Counted from the first letter of the stretch, positions 17,634 to 26,396 are shown. The stretch is 64,000 nt of DNA from Propionibacteriaceae bacterium AM104-82 (GCA_027658995.1 JAQDQK010000013.1:29613-93612), one strand, 5' to 3'. The notes: generated by a model not told the origin, from the sequence alone. Numbers and translations are program-made.

Positions 17634-18299
17634 GTGCAGACCATGACACTCCCCTGGGAGGACCAGACAGGCAGCCTTGCGCGGCGCGTGGCCGCCGAGA
17701 CCGCGCGGGAGATCGTCGAGGAGCGGATCGGCCCCGGCGAACTGGTCACAGAAGTTGAACTGGCCGCCCGCACCGGCGTCAGCAGGACGCCCGCCCGCGA
17801 GGCCATGGTGCAACTGGAGGCATGGGGCCTCGTCCGGTTGCTTCCCAAGAAGGGCGCCATCGTCACCGCGGTCGGCGCGACCGAGCGGCGCGACCTGCTC
17901 GCGGTTCGGTTGATGCTCGAGACCCAGGCCCTGACGGGCATCGCAGACGACGCACTCGCGGCCCTATCGACGGACCTGGACGACGCCCTCGACGCGCAGC
18001 GCTCCGCGATCACTGACGGTGACCTGCTCGGCTTCGCCGCCGCCGACTACCGCTTCCACGCAGCCGTCATCCTGGCGGGCGGCAACGCCGTCGTGGGGCA
18101 ACTGCTCCAGAGCCTTGCCCCGCGGTTCGCCAGGCTGATCCATCAGGTGTGCCTGCACCGGCCCGCGCTGCTGCCCCTGCTGCTGGCCGAGCACGAGTCC
18201 CTCGCCGGGTCGGCGCGCTCGGGGGACGCGGACGGCTTCGCCCGCGCGGTCGTCGCGCACGTCGAGGACACCCACTTCGCGGAGGCGGTCGCACTGTGA
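17634..18299 (+). CDS. GntR family transcriptional regulator (FCD/FadR-type)
   Basis: About 221 residues. An N-terminal winged helix (LARRVAAETAREIVEERIGPGELVTEVELAARTGVSRTPAREAMVQLEAWGLVRLLPKKGAIV) is followed by an all-helical FCD-type effector domain (LLAVRLMLETQALTG...DYRFHAAVILAGGN...EHESLAGSARSGDADGFARAVVAHVEDTHF) with the usual metal/acid-binding histidines. The start could be GTG 17634 (leaderless), ATG 17643 or ATG 17610. Its stop overlaps the GTG of the MFS gene (GTGA), so it probably controls that transporter and itself. Confidence 0.87.
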   Translation: MQTMTLPWEDQTGSLARRVAAETAREIVEERIGPGELVTEVELAARTGVSRTPAREAMVQLEAWGLVRLLPKKGAIVTAVGATERRDLLAVRLMLETQALTGIADDALAALSTDLDDALDAQRSAITDGDLLGFAAADYRFHAAVILAGGNAVVGQLLQSLAPRFARLIHQVCLHRPALLPLLLAEHESLAGSARSGDADGFARAVVAHVEDTHFAEAVAL

Positions 18300-19516
18300 C
18301 CGCTCCGCGCCAACGGGGCTGGCTGCTCGTCGTCCCGTCGATCTTCATGCTGGCCTGGGGCGGCAACCACTTCACTCCCCTGCTGCACCTCTACGAGGAG
18401 GTCGGCCACTACGCGCCGTGGCAGGCCAACCTGCTGCTCGGCATGTACGTCGCGGGCCTGATCCCAGGCCTGCTTCTGCTCGCGCCGCTGTCGGACCAGC
18501 ACGGGCGCAGGCCGGCCCTGATCGCGGGAGCCGTCGCCAGCATCGCGGGCAGCGTGCTGCTCGCCTGCGGCTTCCACTCCTTCGTGCTGCTCTGCCTGGG
18601 ACGGGTGCTGGCGGGCGTCGCCGTCGGGGCCGCGATGTCGGTGGGGACCAGTTGGGTCAAGGAACTCTCCTCTCCCCCGTTCGACGCGTCCGCCGGGTCG
18701 ACGGCCGGGGCGAGGCGCGCGCTGCTGACGATGACGGGCGGGTTCGCGATCGGCGCCGCCGTGACCGGGGTGCTCGCGCAGTGGGGGCCCGCCCCGTCGG
18801 TGCTCCCCTACGTCGTGCACGCGGTCCTCACTCTCGGGGCCCTGGTCGCGCTCCTCACAGCCCCGGAATCGCTGGCGCCGGAGCGCCGCGCGCAGGGCCC
18901 GTGGTGGCGCGATCTCAGGGTCCCCTCGGCGGGTCACCGGCGCTTCGTGCGACTCGTGCTGCCCGCCGCGCCCTGGGTGTTCGCCGCCGCCGGGGTCGCC
19001 TACGCGATCATGCCCGCGACGGTCGCCGATCGACTCGGCTCGTGGTCGACGCTGTACGCGACGGTGTTGACGGTCCTGACGCTCGGAGCGGGTGCCCTGG
19101 TGCAGAACCTCGTCCCCGCCATCAACCGGGCCTCGGGAGGGCACGCACTGCTGGTGGGGATGACGGCCATGTGCGTCGGCGTCGGCCTCGCCGCCGTCGC
19201 TGCGCAGTTGCGCCAACCCGTCCTGGCGCTGGTCGTCGCGGTCGTGCTCGGCTTCGCCTACGGGGTGTGCGTCACGTCCGGGCTGATCCACGTCCAGTCG
19301 ATCGCCACCCAACGCGACCTGGCCGGCCTGACCGGCGTCTACTACTCGCTTGCCTACAGCGGCTTCCTGCTGCCGAGCGTGCTCGCGGCGTCGCTACCCG
19401 TCCTCGACTACCCGTCATCGCTGCTGATCGTGGCCCTGATCTGCGTCGCCTGCGCGGCCCTCGTGGCGCGCGAATCGATCGGCGGAGCGGCCGCCGCGGC
19501 GCCGCAGGACGCCTAG
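18296..19516 (+). CDS. MFS transporter
   Basis: 406 residues with about 12 hydrophobic segments. The loop 2-3 signature is APLSDQHGRRPALIAGAVAS, and LCLGRVLAGVAVGAAMSVGTSWVKEL is typical of drug-exporter-like major facilitators. The GTG at 18296 overlaps the stop of the GntR gene by 4 nt, so the two form an operon. The substrate is unknown; the GntR pairing suggests an exported or imported small organic acid or drug. The initiation site further upstream would fall inside the regulator and is rejected. Confidence 0.87.
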   Translation: MTAPRQRGWLLVVPSIFMLAWGGNHFTPLLHLYEEVGHYAPWQANLLLGMYVAGLIPGLLLLAPLSDQHGRRPALIAGAVASIAGSVLLACGFHSFVLLCLGRVLAGVAVGAAMSVGTSWVKELSSPPFDASAGSTAGARRALLTMTGGFAIGAAVTGVLAQWGPAPSVLPYVVHAVLTLGALVALLTAPESLAPERRAQGPWWRDLRVPSAGHRRFVRLVLPAAPWVFAAAGVAYAIMPATVADRLGSWSTLYATVLTVLTLGAGALVQNLVPAINRASGGHALLVGMTAMCVGVGLAAVAAQLRQPVLALVVAVVLGFAYGVCVTSGLIHVQSIATQRDLAGLTGVYYSLAYSGFLLPSVLAASLPVLDYPSSLLIVALICVACAALVARESIGGAAAAAPQDA

Positions 19517-19519
19517 TCT
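19514..19519 (+). promoter_or_regulatory. -10 box of the DsrE-like gene (leaderless GTG)
   Basis: TAGTCT, whose second to fourth bases are the MFS stop codon (TAG at 19514-19516 in part), then 6 nt and GTG 19526. Confidence 0.5.
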
Positions 19520-19525
19520 GGTCGG

Positions 19526-19891
19526 GTGAGCGAAGAACCAGAGGTCCCGGGAGTCGTGCTGCAGGCCTCCGGCGCGGACGCCGACCTGCCATGGAAGGCG
19601 TGGCAGTCCAGCCTGAACCTCGAGGCCGAACTGCCGGGCACCCGCATCGAGATCGTCGTGCAGGGCGCGGCCGTCGCATCCCTGATCGCGGCCCACCCCA
19701 CGGCCAAGCGCCTCGTGGAGTCGATCCGCAGCAGCACGGTGGACGTCGCGGTCCTCGCCTGCGCCAACGCGCTGCGGGCACACCACGTCGACCCCTCCGA
19801 TCTCGCGGAGGGCATCGACGTGGTGCCAGCGGGGATCGCCCACCTTGTCATCCGGCAGCGCGACGGCTGGAGCTACGTCCGGGTCGGCTGA
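19526..19891 (+). CDS. DsrE-like small protein
   Basis: 121 residues. The pattern GVVLQASGADADLPWKAWQSSLNLEAELPGTRIEIVVQGAAVASLI and VDVAVLACANALRAHHVDPSDL...VVPAGIAHLVIRQRDGWSYVRVG matches the DsrE/YchN fold, with one cysteine (LACANAL) at the position used in sulfur-relay relatives. The biochemical role is unknown. GTG 19526 follows the -10 box at 6 nt, so it has its own leaderless promoter although the gene is close to the MFS gene. Confidence 0.7.
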   Translation: MSEEPEVPGVVLQASGADADLPWKAWQSSLNLEAELPGTRIEIVVQGAAVASLIAAHPTAKRLVESIRSSTVDVAVLACANALRAHHVDPSDLAEGIDVVPAGIAHLVIRQRDGWSYVRVG

Positions 19892-19893
19892 GC

Positions 19894-20454
19894 TCAGCCC
19901 GCCTTCAGCATCCGCCATACCTCGGCCTGGACTCCGGCGTACTGCCTGACGTCGACGCGGGGGTCGAACAGCAGGCGCATGCCCGCCTCGTCGGGCGTCC
20001 GGTCTGCCTTGTCCTGGTTGCACCCGGCGCACGCGGCGACCAGGTTGCCCCACGTCCATCCGCCTCCCCGGCACGCCGGGAAGATGTGGTCGACGGTGCC
20101 GGCGAACCCGCCGCAGTAGGCGCAGGTCCATCCGTCGCGCCGCAGGATGTCGAAGCGCGACGCCCTGCTGTGCAGGTCGGGGGCGCGCCGGAACGGGATC
20201 TCGACCCAGTGGTTGAGCCGCACGATGACGGGCCAGCCCATGTCGACCGAACCGCCTGCCGAGCGCACCCTGCGGGTGGTGTGGACCTTGAACGGGGTGT
20301 AGACGTCGTCCAGGATCCCCGTCACCGCGCGGGTCCAGTGCACCTCGCCCTTCACGTCGTAGTCGAGACCGATCACGAACGTGGTGGCGCTGTGCTCCTG
20401 AAGGGACGCAGGCGCGATGTCGCCGTGCGGACGTTGTCTCAGTCGGATCGTCAT
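19894..20454 (-). CDS. HNH endonuclease
   Basis: 186 residues; strong Shine-Dalgarno AAAGGAGG in front of ATG 20454. The N-terminal part (residues 1-95) has no motif I recognise; the C-terminal HNH domain reads CAYCGGFAGTVDHIFPACRGGGWTWGNLVAACAGCNQDKADRTPDEAGM, with the paired CxxC zinc ligands and the catalytic His in VDHIFP. Free-standing HNH proteins of this type are common in actinobacteria and their biological target is unknown. A small ORF and an intrinsic terminator precede it on the same strand, so its expression may depend on terminator readthrough. Confidence 0.88.
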   Translation of the reverse strand: MTIRLRQRPHGDIAPASLQEHSATTFVIGLDYDVKGEVHWTRAVTGILDDVYTPFKVHTTRRVRSAGGSVDMGWPVIVRLNHWVEIPFRRAPDLHSRASRFDILRRDGWTCAYCGGFAGTVDHIFPACRGGGWTWGNLVAACAGCNQDKADRTPDEAGMRLLFDPRVDVRQYAGVQAEVWRMLKAG

Positions 20455-20494
20455 GATCGGCCTCCTTTCTGGCAAGGCTGTGATGAGGGGTACG

Positions 20495-20527
20495 AAAAAG
20501 GCCCCGTGGGAACGTGTCCCTCGGGGC
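20495..20527 (-). terminator. intrinsic terminator in the leader of the HNH gene
   Basis: On the minus strand GGCCCCG-A-GGGA...TCCC-A-CGGGGCC forms a stem and is followed immediately by TTTTT, a textbook intrinsic terminator. It lies about 40 bp before the HNH start, after a 36-codon ORF. Confidence 0.8.
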
Positions 20528-20551
20528 CCGAGATAGGCATTCGACGCTCGT

Positions 20552-20662
20552 CTAGCTGCGAGGTCGGAGAGACAGGTGTGGGAGTTCGCAGGTCAGCGCT
20601 GCGCCAAGTTCCGGGCGCGCGACATAGGCCGAACCGGCCTTTGACAGTCGCTGGCTGAGCAT
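20552..20662 (-). CDS. 36-aa small ORF/leader peptide upstream of the HNH gene
   Basis: Encodes MLSQRLSKAGSAYVARPELG followed by 16 more residues ending LSLRPRS. It starts 30 nt downstream of a candidate TACCCT box (20699-20704, minus strand) and ends 24 nt before the intrinsic terminator. The sequence upstream of the ATG (GACGAGAGTGACGATC) holds only a weak Shine-Dalgarno. It could be a regulatory leader peptide, a small protein gene in its own right, or part of a small RNA. Confidence 0.4.
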   Translation of the reverse strand: MLSQRLSKAGSAYVARPELGAALTCELPHLSLRPRS

Positions 20663-20745
20663 GATCGTCACTCTCGTCTCGATGAAAATTCCTCGAACAG
20701 GGTAACAGCTTGGGCGGGTGTCCGGCAGGGGGCGCGACTCGACTT

Positions 20746-20848
20746 GAGCATGTTTGGTTGCTCGATGCTCTCCGCGGCCTAGTTGCTCGATGCTCTCCGC
20801 GGCCTAGTTGAACGTGCCAATCGGAAACGAGTTACCAAACATGCTCAA
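20746..20848. repeat. 78-bp inverted-arm element, copy 1 (with internal 25-bp duplication)
   Basis: The left arm GAGCATGTTTGGTTGCTCG (20746-20764) and right arm CGAGTTACCAAACATGCTC (20828-20846, plus AA) pair at 17 of 19 positions. Total length is 103 bp, which equals 78 plus a perfect 25-bp tandem duplication (20758-20782 and 20783-20807). It sits between the divergent HNH leader and the M20 peptidase gene. Copies 2 and 3 lie at 50752-50829 and 63861-63938. Confidence 0.85.
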
Positions 20849-20920
20849 CGCAGGACCCTCACCGAGCCGTGTGGCCGGGCGAGGTCGACGCGGACCCGCC
20901 TGCGCGGAACGTTGAGTGGG

Positions 20921-20926
20921 TAGCCT
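20921..20926 (+). promoter_or_regulatory. -10 box of the M20 peptidase gene (leaderless)
   Basis: TAGCCT followed by 7 nt and ATG 20934. Confidence 0.45.
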
Positions 20927-20933
20927 CGTCGAC

Positions 20934-22250
20934 ATGGCGCCACGACGAGCAGAAGCACAGAAGCAGGGACCTACGGTGACCCCTGCCAGCACGCAGCAGG
21001 ACCTGGCGGACCTGTACCGACACCTGCACGCGCATCCGGAGTTGTCCTTCCAGGAGCACGAGACCGCGGGGATCGTCGCGCGCTCGCTCAAGGAACTCGG
21101 CTTCGAGGTGCACGAGGGCATCGGGGGCACCGGCGTCGCTGGCGTGCTCGCGCGGGGCGAGGGTCCCGTCGTGGCGCTACGGGCCGACATGGACGGCCTT
21201 CCCATCGAGGAGGCGACCGGCCTCGACTACGCGAGCCGCGCCCGAGGCGTCGACAGGGACGGCCGCGAGGTCCCCGTCATGCACGGCTGCGGCCACGACG
21301 TGCACGTCACGGCACTGCTCGGCGCCGCAGCACGGCTCGCGGCGAACCCCGAATGGGCAGGCACGCTCGTGACGATCTTCCAGCCCGCAGAGGAACTCGG
21401 CTCCGGCGCCCAGGCGATGGTCGACGACGGCCTGTACGACCTGGTGCCGCGCCCCGACGTGGTGCTCGGCCAGCACGTCGCCCCACTTCCCGCGGGGATG
21501 ATCGGGCTTCACCCGGGAGCCTCCTACGCCACCTCCGACTCGCTGCGCATCACGTTCTTCGGACGCGGAGGTCACGCCTCGCGGCCCGAGGCGGCGGTCG
21601 ACCCCGTGGTGATGGCGGCGGCCTTCGTGATGAGGGCCCAGACGATCGTCTCGCGGGAGGTCGCGGGCACCGACACCGCCGTGTTGACGGTCGGCACCTT
21701 CCACGCGGGGACCAAGGTCAACATCATTCCCGACGACGCCACGGTCGAACTGAACGTTCGCACCTACGACGCCGACACCCTCGAGAGGATTCTGGGTGCC
21801 ATCCGACGGATCGCGCGGGCCGAGGCGCTGGCCTCCGGCGCCGACCGGGAGCCGAGCTTCGAGGAACTCGACACCTTCCCGATCCTGGTCAACGACCCGG
21901 ACGGGTGCAGGCGAACGGTCCCTGCGCTGGCCTCCGCAGAGGGTGTGCAGCGCGTCATCGACCCGGGGCCAGCCGCCGCGAGCGAGGACGTCGGCGTCCT
22001 TGCCACGACCGTGGACGCGCCATGCGTCTACTGGATCCTGGGCGGCGCCGACCCTCGGCTCTTCGCCGACGCGACCTCCGAGACCGAGATGATGCGGGTC
22101 CTCGCAGGGGTGCCCGCCAACCACTCGCCGCAGTACGCACCCGCCATCGAGCCGACCCTCTCGATCGGCGTCTCCGCGCTGGAGGCCGCCGCCCTGGAAT
22201 GGTTCGGCGACGCGGTGGACAGGTCGCCGCGCCGCGCCTCGGACGGCTGA
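20934..22250 (+). CDS. M20 family amidohydrolase/carboxypeptidase
   Basis: 438 residues. Zinc-dependent M20D-type hydrolase (HipO/AbgB/IAA-amino acid hydrolase group): LYRHLHAHPELSFQEHETA at the N terminus, VVALRADMDGLPIEE, MHGCGHDVHVTALLGAA (metal His/Asp) and IFQPAEELGSGAQAM (catalytic Glu pair). The dimerisation domain (RITFFGRGGHASRPEAAVDP) lies in the middle. No signal peptide, so it probably hydrolyses N-acyl amino acids or peptides in the cytoplasm. A later GTG (20976) is an alternative start. Confidence 0.9.
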   Translation: MAPRRAEAQKQGPTVTPASTQQDLADLYRHLHAHPELSFQEHETAGIVARSLKELGFEVHEGIGGTGVAGVLARGEGPVVALRADMDGLPIEEATGLDYASRARGVDRDGREVPVMHGCGHDVHVTALLGAAARLAANPEWAGTLVTIFQPAEELGSGAQAMVDDGLYDLVPRPDVVLGQHVAPLPAGMIGLHPGASYATSDSLRITFFGRGGHASRPEAAVDPVVMAAAFVMRAQTIVSREVAGTDTAVLTVGTFHAGTKVNIIPDDATVELNVRTYDADTLERILGAIRRIARAEALASGADREPSFEELDTFPILVNDPDGCRRTVPALASAEGVQRVIDPGPAAASEDVGVLATTVDAPCVYWILGGADPRLFADATSETEMMRVLAGVPANHSPQYAPAIEPTLSIGVSALEAAALEWFGDAVDRSPRRASDG

Positions 22251-22384
22251 TCCGGGCACTCGTCCGCCGCGGGACGGCCCCCTCCTAGTCAGCCCGCGGT
22301 GCCCTCGCCAAGGCAACCCCACGGACTGAGTCCGAGGGGGATAAAACTAAAATTGATGGCTCCCGACCCGAAGGACCATCACCC

Positions 22385-23503
22385 ATGTCCGAACGCTTCG
22401 ACCTCCCCACCGTCGCCGACCTGCAGGCGTTTGCAGAGCCCCACGAGCGGGCCATCACCGTGTACGCGAGGACCTCTCCCGATGACCGCGAGAAGAGCCT
22501 GCTCACCGTCAAGAGCGCCGTCGACAACGCGTTGCGCACCCTGCGCGAGCAGGGCATCTCGCACAACACGGAGCAGGCGCTGCGCGAGGCCTGGGCGGCG
22601 CACGAGGCCTCCACGATCTGGGGACGACTCTCGGCCTCGGTCGTGCTGCTGCTCGCCGACGACGTCGACGAGATGTTCGTCCTCCCCAACGAGTTCGACG
22701 ACCGTCTCCAGGTCGGGGCGCACTTCGACCTCAGCCAGTTGATCCGCGCCGTGACGACCCCGCAGGAGGCGTTCGCGCTGACGCTGTCGCAGAACGGCTG
22801 GAACCTGTGGCACGCCACCGCGACCGGCCGGGCGACCGAACTTCCGCTGCGCGGCGAGCACCCCGCCGACATCGCCGAGGCCACCAACCGGGCGACCGTC
22901 CGGGACCGCAGCCACGTCCGCCGCCTGGTCGGCGACGAGGGACGCGGCGTGCTGCTGCGCACCTACGCGCAGCGGGTCGCCGAGGCCGTCTCGACCGAAC
23001 TGGCGGGCACCTCGCCGGAGGCCCCGCTGTTCGTCTTCGCCGCCGCTCCCCTGCTCGACCTCTACCGCGACGCCGACCTCACCGGACGCAGGCTCGAGAC
23101 CGTTGCGGGTGCCCCCGACGAACTGGCCGCCCACGACATCGACGAGGCGATCCGCGCCGCACTGCCCGGCATCAACGCCGCGGCGATCAACGCGACGCTC
23201 GAGCGACTCGGCGACGAGATCGCCCAGGGAACCGTCGCCCGCGACCTCGCAGACATCGCGAAGGCGACCACGCTCGGCGCCGTCGACACGCTCGTCTACG
23301 ACATCACGGCGAGCGAGACCGGCAGCTTCGATCCCACCAGCGGGGCCATCACCTACGACGCAGACGGCTACCAGTTGCTGTCCAAGATCGCGCTCCAGGT
23401 GCTCCAGACCGGCGGCACCGTGTACGCCGTCCGCCCAGGTGAGGTCACCTCAGGCGTCTGGCTGCCGCCTGCCGTCGCTGGGCTGCGGTTCACGCTCGCC
23501 TGA
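22385..23503 (+). CDS. baeRF-type (bacterial archaeo-eukaryotic release-factor-like) protein
   Basis: 372 residues. The N-terminal LADLQAF...ITVYARTSPDDREKSLLTVKSAVDNALRTLREQG, the middle LTLSQNGWNLWHATATGRATELPLRG, and the C-terminal AKATTLGAVDTLVYDITA...YQLLSKIALQVLQTGGTVYAVRPGEVTSG match the baeRF families, which resemble eukaryotic peptide-release factor eRF1 domains. The function in bacteria is not settled; roles at stalled or hibernating ribosomes have been suggested. GAAGGA precedes the ATG, and a TAAAAT box lies at 22348-22353. Confidence 0.75.
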   Translation: MSERFDLPTVADLQAFAEPHERAITVYARTSPDDREKSLLTVKSAVDNALRTLREQGISHNTEQALREAWAAHEASTIWGRLSASVVLLLADDVDEMFVLPNEFDDRLQVGAHFDLSQLIRAVTTPQEAFALTLSQNGWNLWHATATGRATELPLRGEHPADIAEATNRATVRDRSHVRRLVGDEGRGVLLRTYAQRVAEAVSTELAGTSPEAPLFVFAAAPLLDLYRDADLTGRRLETVAGAPDELAAHDIDEAIRAALPGINAAAINATLERLGDEIAQGTVARDLADIAKATTLGAVDTLVYDITASETGSFDPTSGAITYDADGYQLLSKIALQVLQTGGTVYAVRPGEVTSGVWLPPAVAGLRFTLA

Positions 23504-23508
23504 GACTG

Positions 23509-23541
23509 CCGCCCCGCCTCCGGTCTCAGCCGGGGTGGGGC
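23509..23541. terminator. imperfect hairpin between convergent genes
   Basis: CGCCCCGCC...CCGG pairs with CCGG...GGTGGGGCG with a mismatch and a bulge. It overlaps the end of the gene on the minus strand. Confidence 0.4.
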
Positions 23542-24149
23542 GACGCGTCGTCCCTGTACTGCGCGTCGAGCCACTCGGGGTACCAGGAGAGCAGGTCGTC
23601 GGGCTCGCACGGCAGTCGCGTCGCGTCGCCCGCGCCGTCGAACGAGTCGATCAGGCCGCCGGTCAGCCGGGCGAGCGCCGCGACGACGTAGCCGGTCAAC
23701 AGTCGCCCGCTGAACGGCTGCGGTAGTTCGATGCTGACGTCCCAGGACCAGCCGATCCCTTTCGCCGACTCGAAGTCGAACGAGGTCGTCGCGCCCCTGG
23801 CGGCGATGTCCTCACGGCGGGCGTCGATGAGCGTGCCGTGGTGCGGGGTGATGTCGGAGTCGAACATCTGGAGCGGGACGTCGGCCCGGGTGCCCGGGAG
23901 CGTGACGCCGAGCCGTGACATCCCGCCGAAGGTCAGCGGCGCCGTCGGGTCGTGCAGCCGTGCGGGTGGCTCGCCGTGCGCGACGATCTCACACCGCGGC
24001 GCGGGCGCCGTCAGGTCGTGGCCTGCAAGGGCCGTGCGCGTCACGCGGCGGTCGCCGTCGAGCAGCAGGAGTCGGGCGATCTCGTCCTCCAGCAAGCCCG
24101 CGGTAGGGACGAAGGCCGTCGAGGGGTAGATGTCGAACGAACTGGACAT
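23526..24149 (-). CDS. hypothetical protein
   Basis: 207 residues, no domain I recognise. It starts MSSSFDIYPSTAFVPTAGLL and contains the stretches RVTRTALAGHDLTAPAPRCEIV, FGGMSRLGVTLPG and FDFESAKGIGWSWDVSIELPQPFSG; there is no signal peptide and no membrane segment. The composition is ordinary for the genome. It lies convergent to the baeRF gene and divergent from the MMPL transporter, so it is probably an independent transcription unit. Confidence 0.7.
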   Translation of the reverse strand: MSSSFDIYPSTAFVPTAGLLEDEIARLLLLDGDRRVTRTALAGHDLTAPAPRCEIVAHGEPPARLHDPTAPLTFGGMSRLGVTLPGTRADVPLQMFDSDITPHHGTLIDARREDIAARGATTSFDFESAKGIGWSWDVSIELPQPFSGRLLTGYVVAALARLTGGLIDSFDGAGDATRLPCEPDDLLSWYPEWLDAQYRDDASPHPG

Positions 24150-24293
24150 GACGGCTCCCGGCGGTGACTGCGTTCGGCAACGCTATCAATGCACCGGGCT
24201 CGTCAGGGGCCAGCGCATCGGCCAAAAGGGTGATGTATCTCTCGGCCTCTTTCGCGATGTCGGACAGGGGGTGTCGCTGGTGGAGTTGATGGC

Positions 24294-26396
24294 ATGGCTG
24301 ATTCTGTATCCGGCGGGCACCTCGCCGACCGTTTGACCTCGCGCCGCGGCGCCTGGATTTCCATTGGCATCGTGCTCGCGGTGTTCGTGGCGCTGTTCGG
24401 CATCTTCGGCAGCGCCAAGGCGCCCTCCCGTAACGCGCAGGCCCCCACCGACTCCGAGTCGTCGCGGGTCAGCGAGTTGATGGCGGGCTTCCCGAACGCC
24501 GACCGGCAGTCCGTCCAGGTCGTTGCGACCCGCGATGACGGCGCGGCGCTCCAGCAGGCCGACCTCGACGCGCTCACCGCGATGCTGCCGTCCCTGACGA
24601 GCATCCCTGAGGCGCCCGCGTCCGGGCCGCTGGTCAGCGAGGACGGTGAGGCCGCCGTCCTGATGGCGCCCATCACGGTGGGCGCCGACAACTCGGAGAC
24701 CGCAGAGGTGATCAAGGAGGTGCGCGCGCAGATCGCCACCGACCAGCCAGCAGGGCTGAGCCTGCTCGTCACGGGCGGGCCCGCGTTCGGCGCCGACGTC
24801 GCCTCCTCCTTCGACGGGGCCGACTTCACGCTGCTTCTGGTCACCATCCTGATCGTCGCGGTGCTGCTGATCGCCACCTACCGCTCCCCGGTGCTGTGGC
24901 TCGTGCCGCTGATCGTCATCGCGCTGGCCGACGGGCTCGCGGGTCGCGTCACCGCCGCCGCGGGCTCCGCCTGGAACCTGCAGTTCGACGCAGGCATCAT
25001 CAGCGTGCTCGTCTTCGGCGCGGGCACCAACTACGCGCTGCTGATGATGTCGCGCTACCGCGAGGAACTGATGGTCGAGGCCAACCACCGCGCCGCGCTT
25101 GCCTCGGCCTGGCGCAAGACGACGCCCGCGATCCTCGCGTCCAACCTCACCGTCGTCCTCGCGCTCGCCACCCTCGCGCTGGCCGTCATCCCCGGCACCC
25201 ACGGCCTCGGCGTCACGACCGCCATCGGCCTGCTGATCGCCCTGGCGGCCGTCACCTTCGCGCTCCCGCCGTTCCTGGCGGTGTGCGGCCGCAAGGTCTT
25301 CTGGCCGTTCATCCCCCGCCCCGGCCAGGCCCGCACGCAGGGCCGCGGATGGCGCGCGCTCGCCATGAAGGTCACCAAGCGCCCCGCCGTCAGCCTCGCC
25401 GCGGGCCTGACGCTGCTCGCCGTGATGGCCGCAGGGCTGTTCGGCACCAGCGTCGGCCTCGACCAGATCGAGAAGTTCCGGGTCCAGTCCGAGTCCGCAG
25501 CCGGCCTCGAGGTGCTCTCGCAGCACTTCCCGCCCGGTGAGGCCCAGCCCGTGTTCGTCGTCACGAAGTCCGACTCCGCCGACGACGTCCTGGCGGCGGT
25601 CGACGGGGTCGAGGGCATCGTTCGCGCCCACCCGATCGGCGAGACCGACGACGGAGCGCTCACCAAGCTGATGGTCACCAGCGAGTACTCCCCCAGCACC
25701 CCCGAGAGCCTCGGCCAGATCACGCAGTTGCGCGACGCGGTCCACGCGGTGCCCGGCGCCGACGCGCTGGTCGGCGGCGCCGTCGCGACCGACCTCGACG
25801 CCCGCAGCGGCAACGAGGCGGACCTGTGGCTGATCGCCCCGCTCGTGCTGCTGGTGTGCTTCGTGGTGCTGGTGATCCTGCTCCGCTCGCTGATCGCCCC
25901 GACGCTGCTGCTGATGGTCAACCTGGCCAGCGCGGTCGCCGCGATCGGCGCGGGCGCGTGGCTCAGCCGGGTGATCTTCGGGCAGCACGCGCTCGACCTG
26001 CAGGTGCCGCTGCTGTCGTTCCTGTTCCTGGTGGCGCTCGGCATCGACTACACCATCTTCCTGGTGCACCGGGCGAAGGCCGAGGCGGCCGGCCACGGCA
26101 CCCGCTCCGGCATGGTCGAGGCCATCGCGCACACGGGCAGCGTGATCACCAGCGCCGGGCTGGTGCTGGCGGCAGTCTTCGCGGCGCTCGGCGTGCTCCC
26201 GCTGGTCACCCTCGGACAACTCGGGCTGATCGTCGGCGTCGGCGTCCTCGTCGACACCCTGGTGGTCCGCTCGGTGATCGTGCCCGCGATCTTCACCCTC
26301 GTCGGTGACCGCATCTGGTGGCCGGGGCGACTGCCGTTGCCCCGTGACGGAGAATTGGCGCATGTCTCTGGTGACGATGCCCTTGTCTCAAGCTGA
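24294..26396 (+). CDS. MMPL family RND transporter
   Basis: 700 residues, with the two-fold MMPL/RND layout: a membrane helix near residues 20-40, a large extracytoplasmic loop, five helices from about 180 to 340 with FGAGTNYALLMMSRYREEL (the proton-relay region), then the second half with helices from about 515 to 670 and FLFLVALGIDYTIFLVHRAKAE. Such proteins export lipids or lipophilic compounds. GGAG precedes the ATG. A histidine kinase overlaps its 3' end, linking transport to a two-component system. Confidence 0.9.
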   Translation: MADSVSGGHLADRLTSRRGAWISIGIVLAVFVALFGIFGSAKAPSRNAQAPTDSESSRVSELMAGFPNADRQSVQVVATRDDGAALQQADLDALTAMLPSLTSIPEAPASGPLVSEDGEAAVLMAPITVGADNSETAEVIKEVRAQIATDQPAGLSLLVTGGPAFGADVASSFDGADFTLLLVTILIVAVLLIATYRSPVLWLVPLIVIALADGLAGRVTAAAGSAWNLQFDAGIISVLVFGAGTNYALLMMSRYREELMVEANHRAALASAWRKTTPAILASNLTVVLALATLALAVIPGTHGLGVTTAIGLLIALAAVTFALPPFLAVCGRKVFWPFIPRPGQARTQGRGWRALAMKVTKRPAVSLAAGLTLLAVMAAGLFGTSVGLDQIEKFRVQSESAAGLEVLSQHFPPGEAQPVFVVTKSDSADDVLAAVDGVEGIVRAHPIGETDDGALTKLMVTSEYSPSTPESLGQITQLRDAVHAVPGADALVGGAVATDLDARSGNEADLWLIAPLVLLVCFVVLVILLRSLIAPTLLLMVNLASAVAAIGAGAWLSRVIFGQHALDLQVPLLSFLFLVALGIDYTIFLVHRAKAEAAGHGTRSGMVEAIAHTGSVITSAGLVLAAVFAALGVLPLVTLGQLGLIVGVGVLVDTLVVRSVIVPAIFTLVGDRIWWPGRLPLPRDGELAHVSGDDALVSS

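Noticed and set aside
24186..26363. 725-codon open frame on the minus strand
   Set aside because: Complement of the MMPL transporter; the product is a compositional shadow with no domains.
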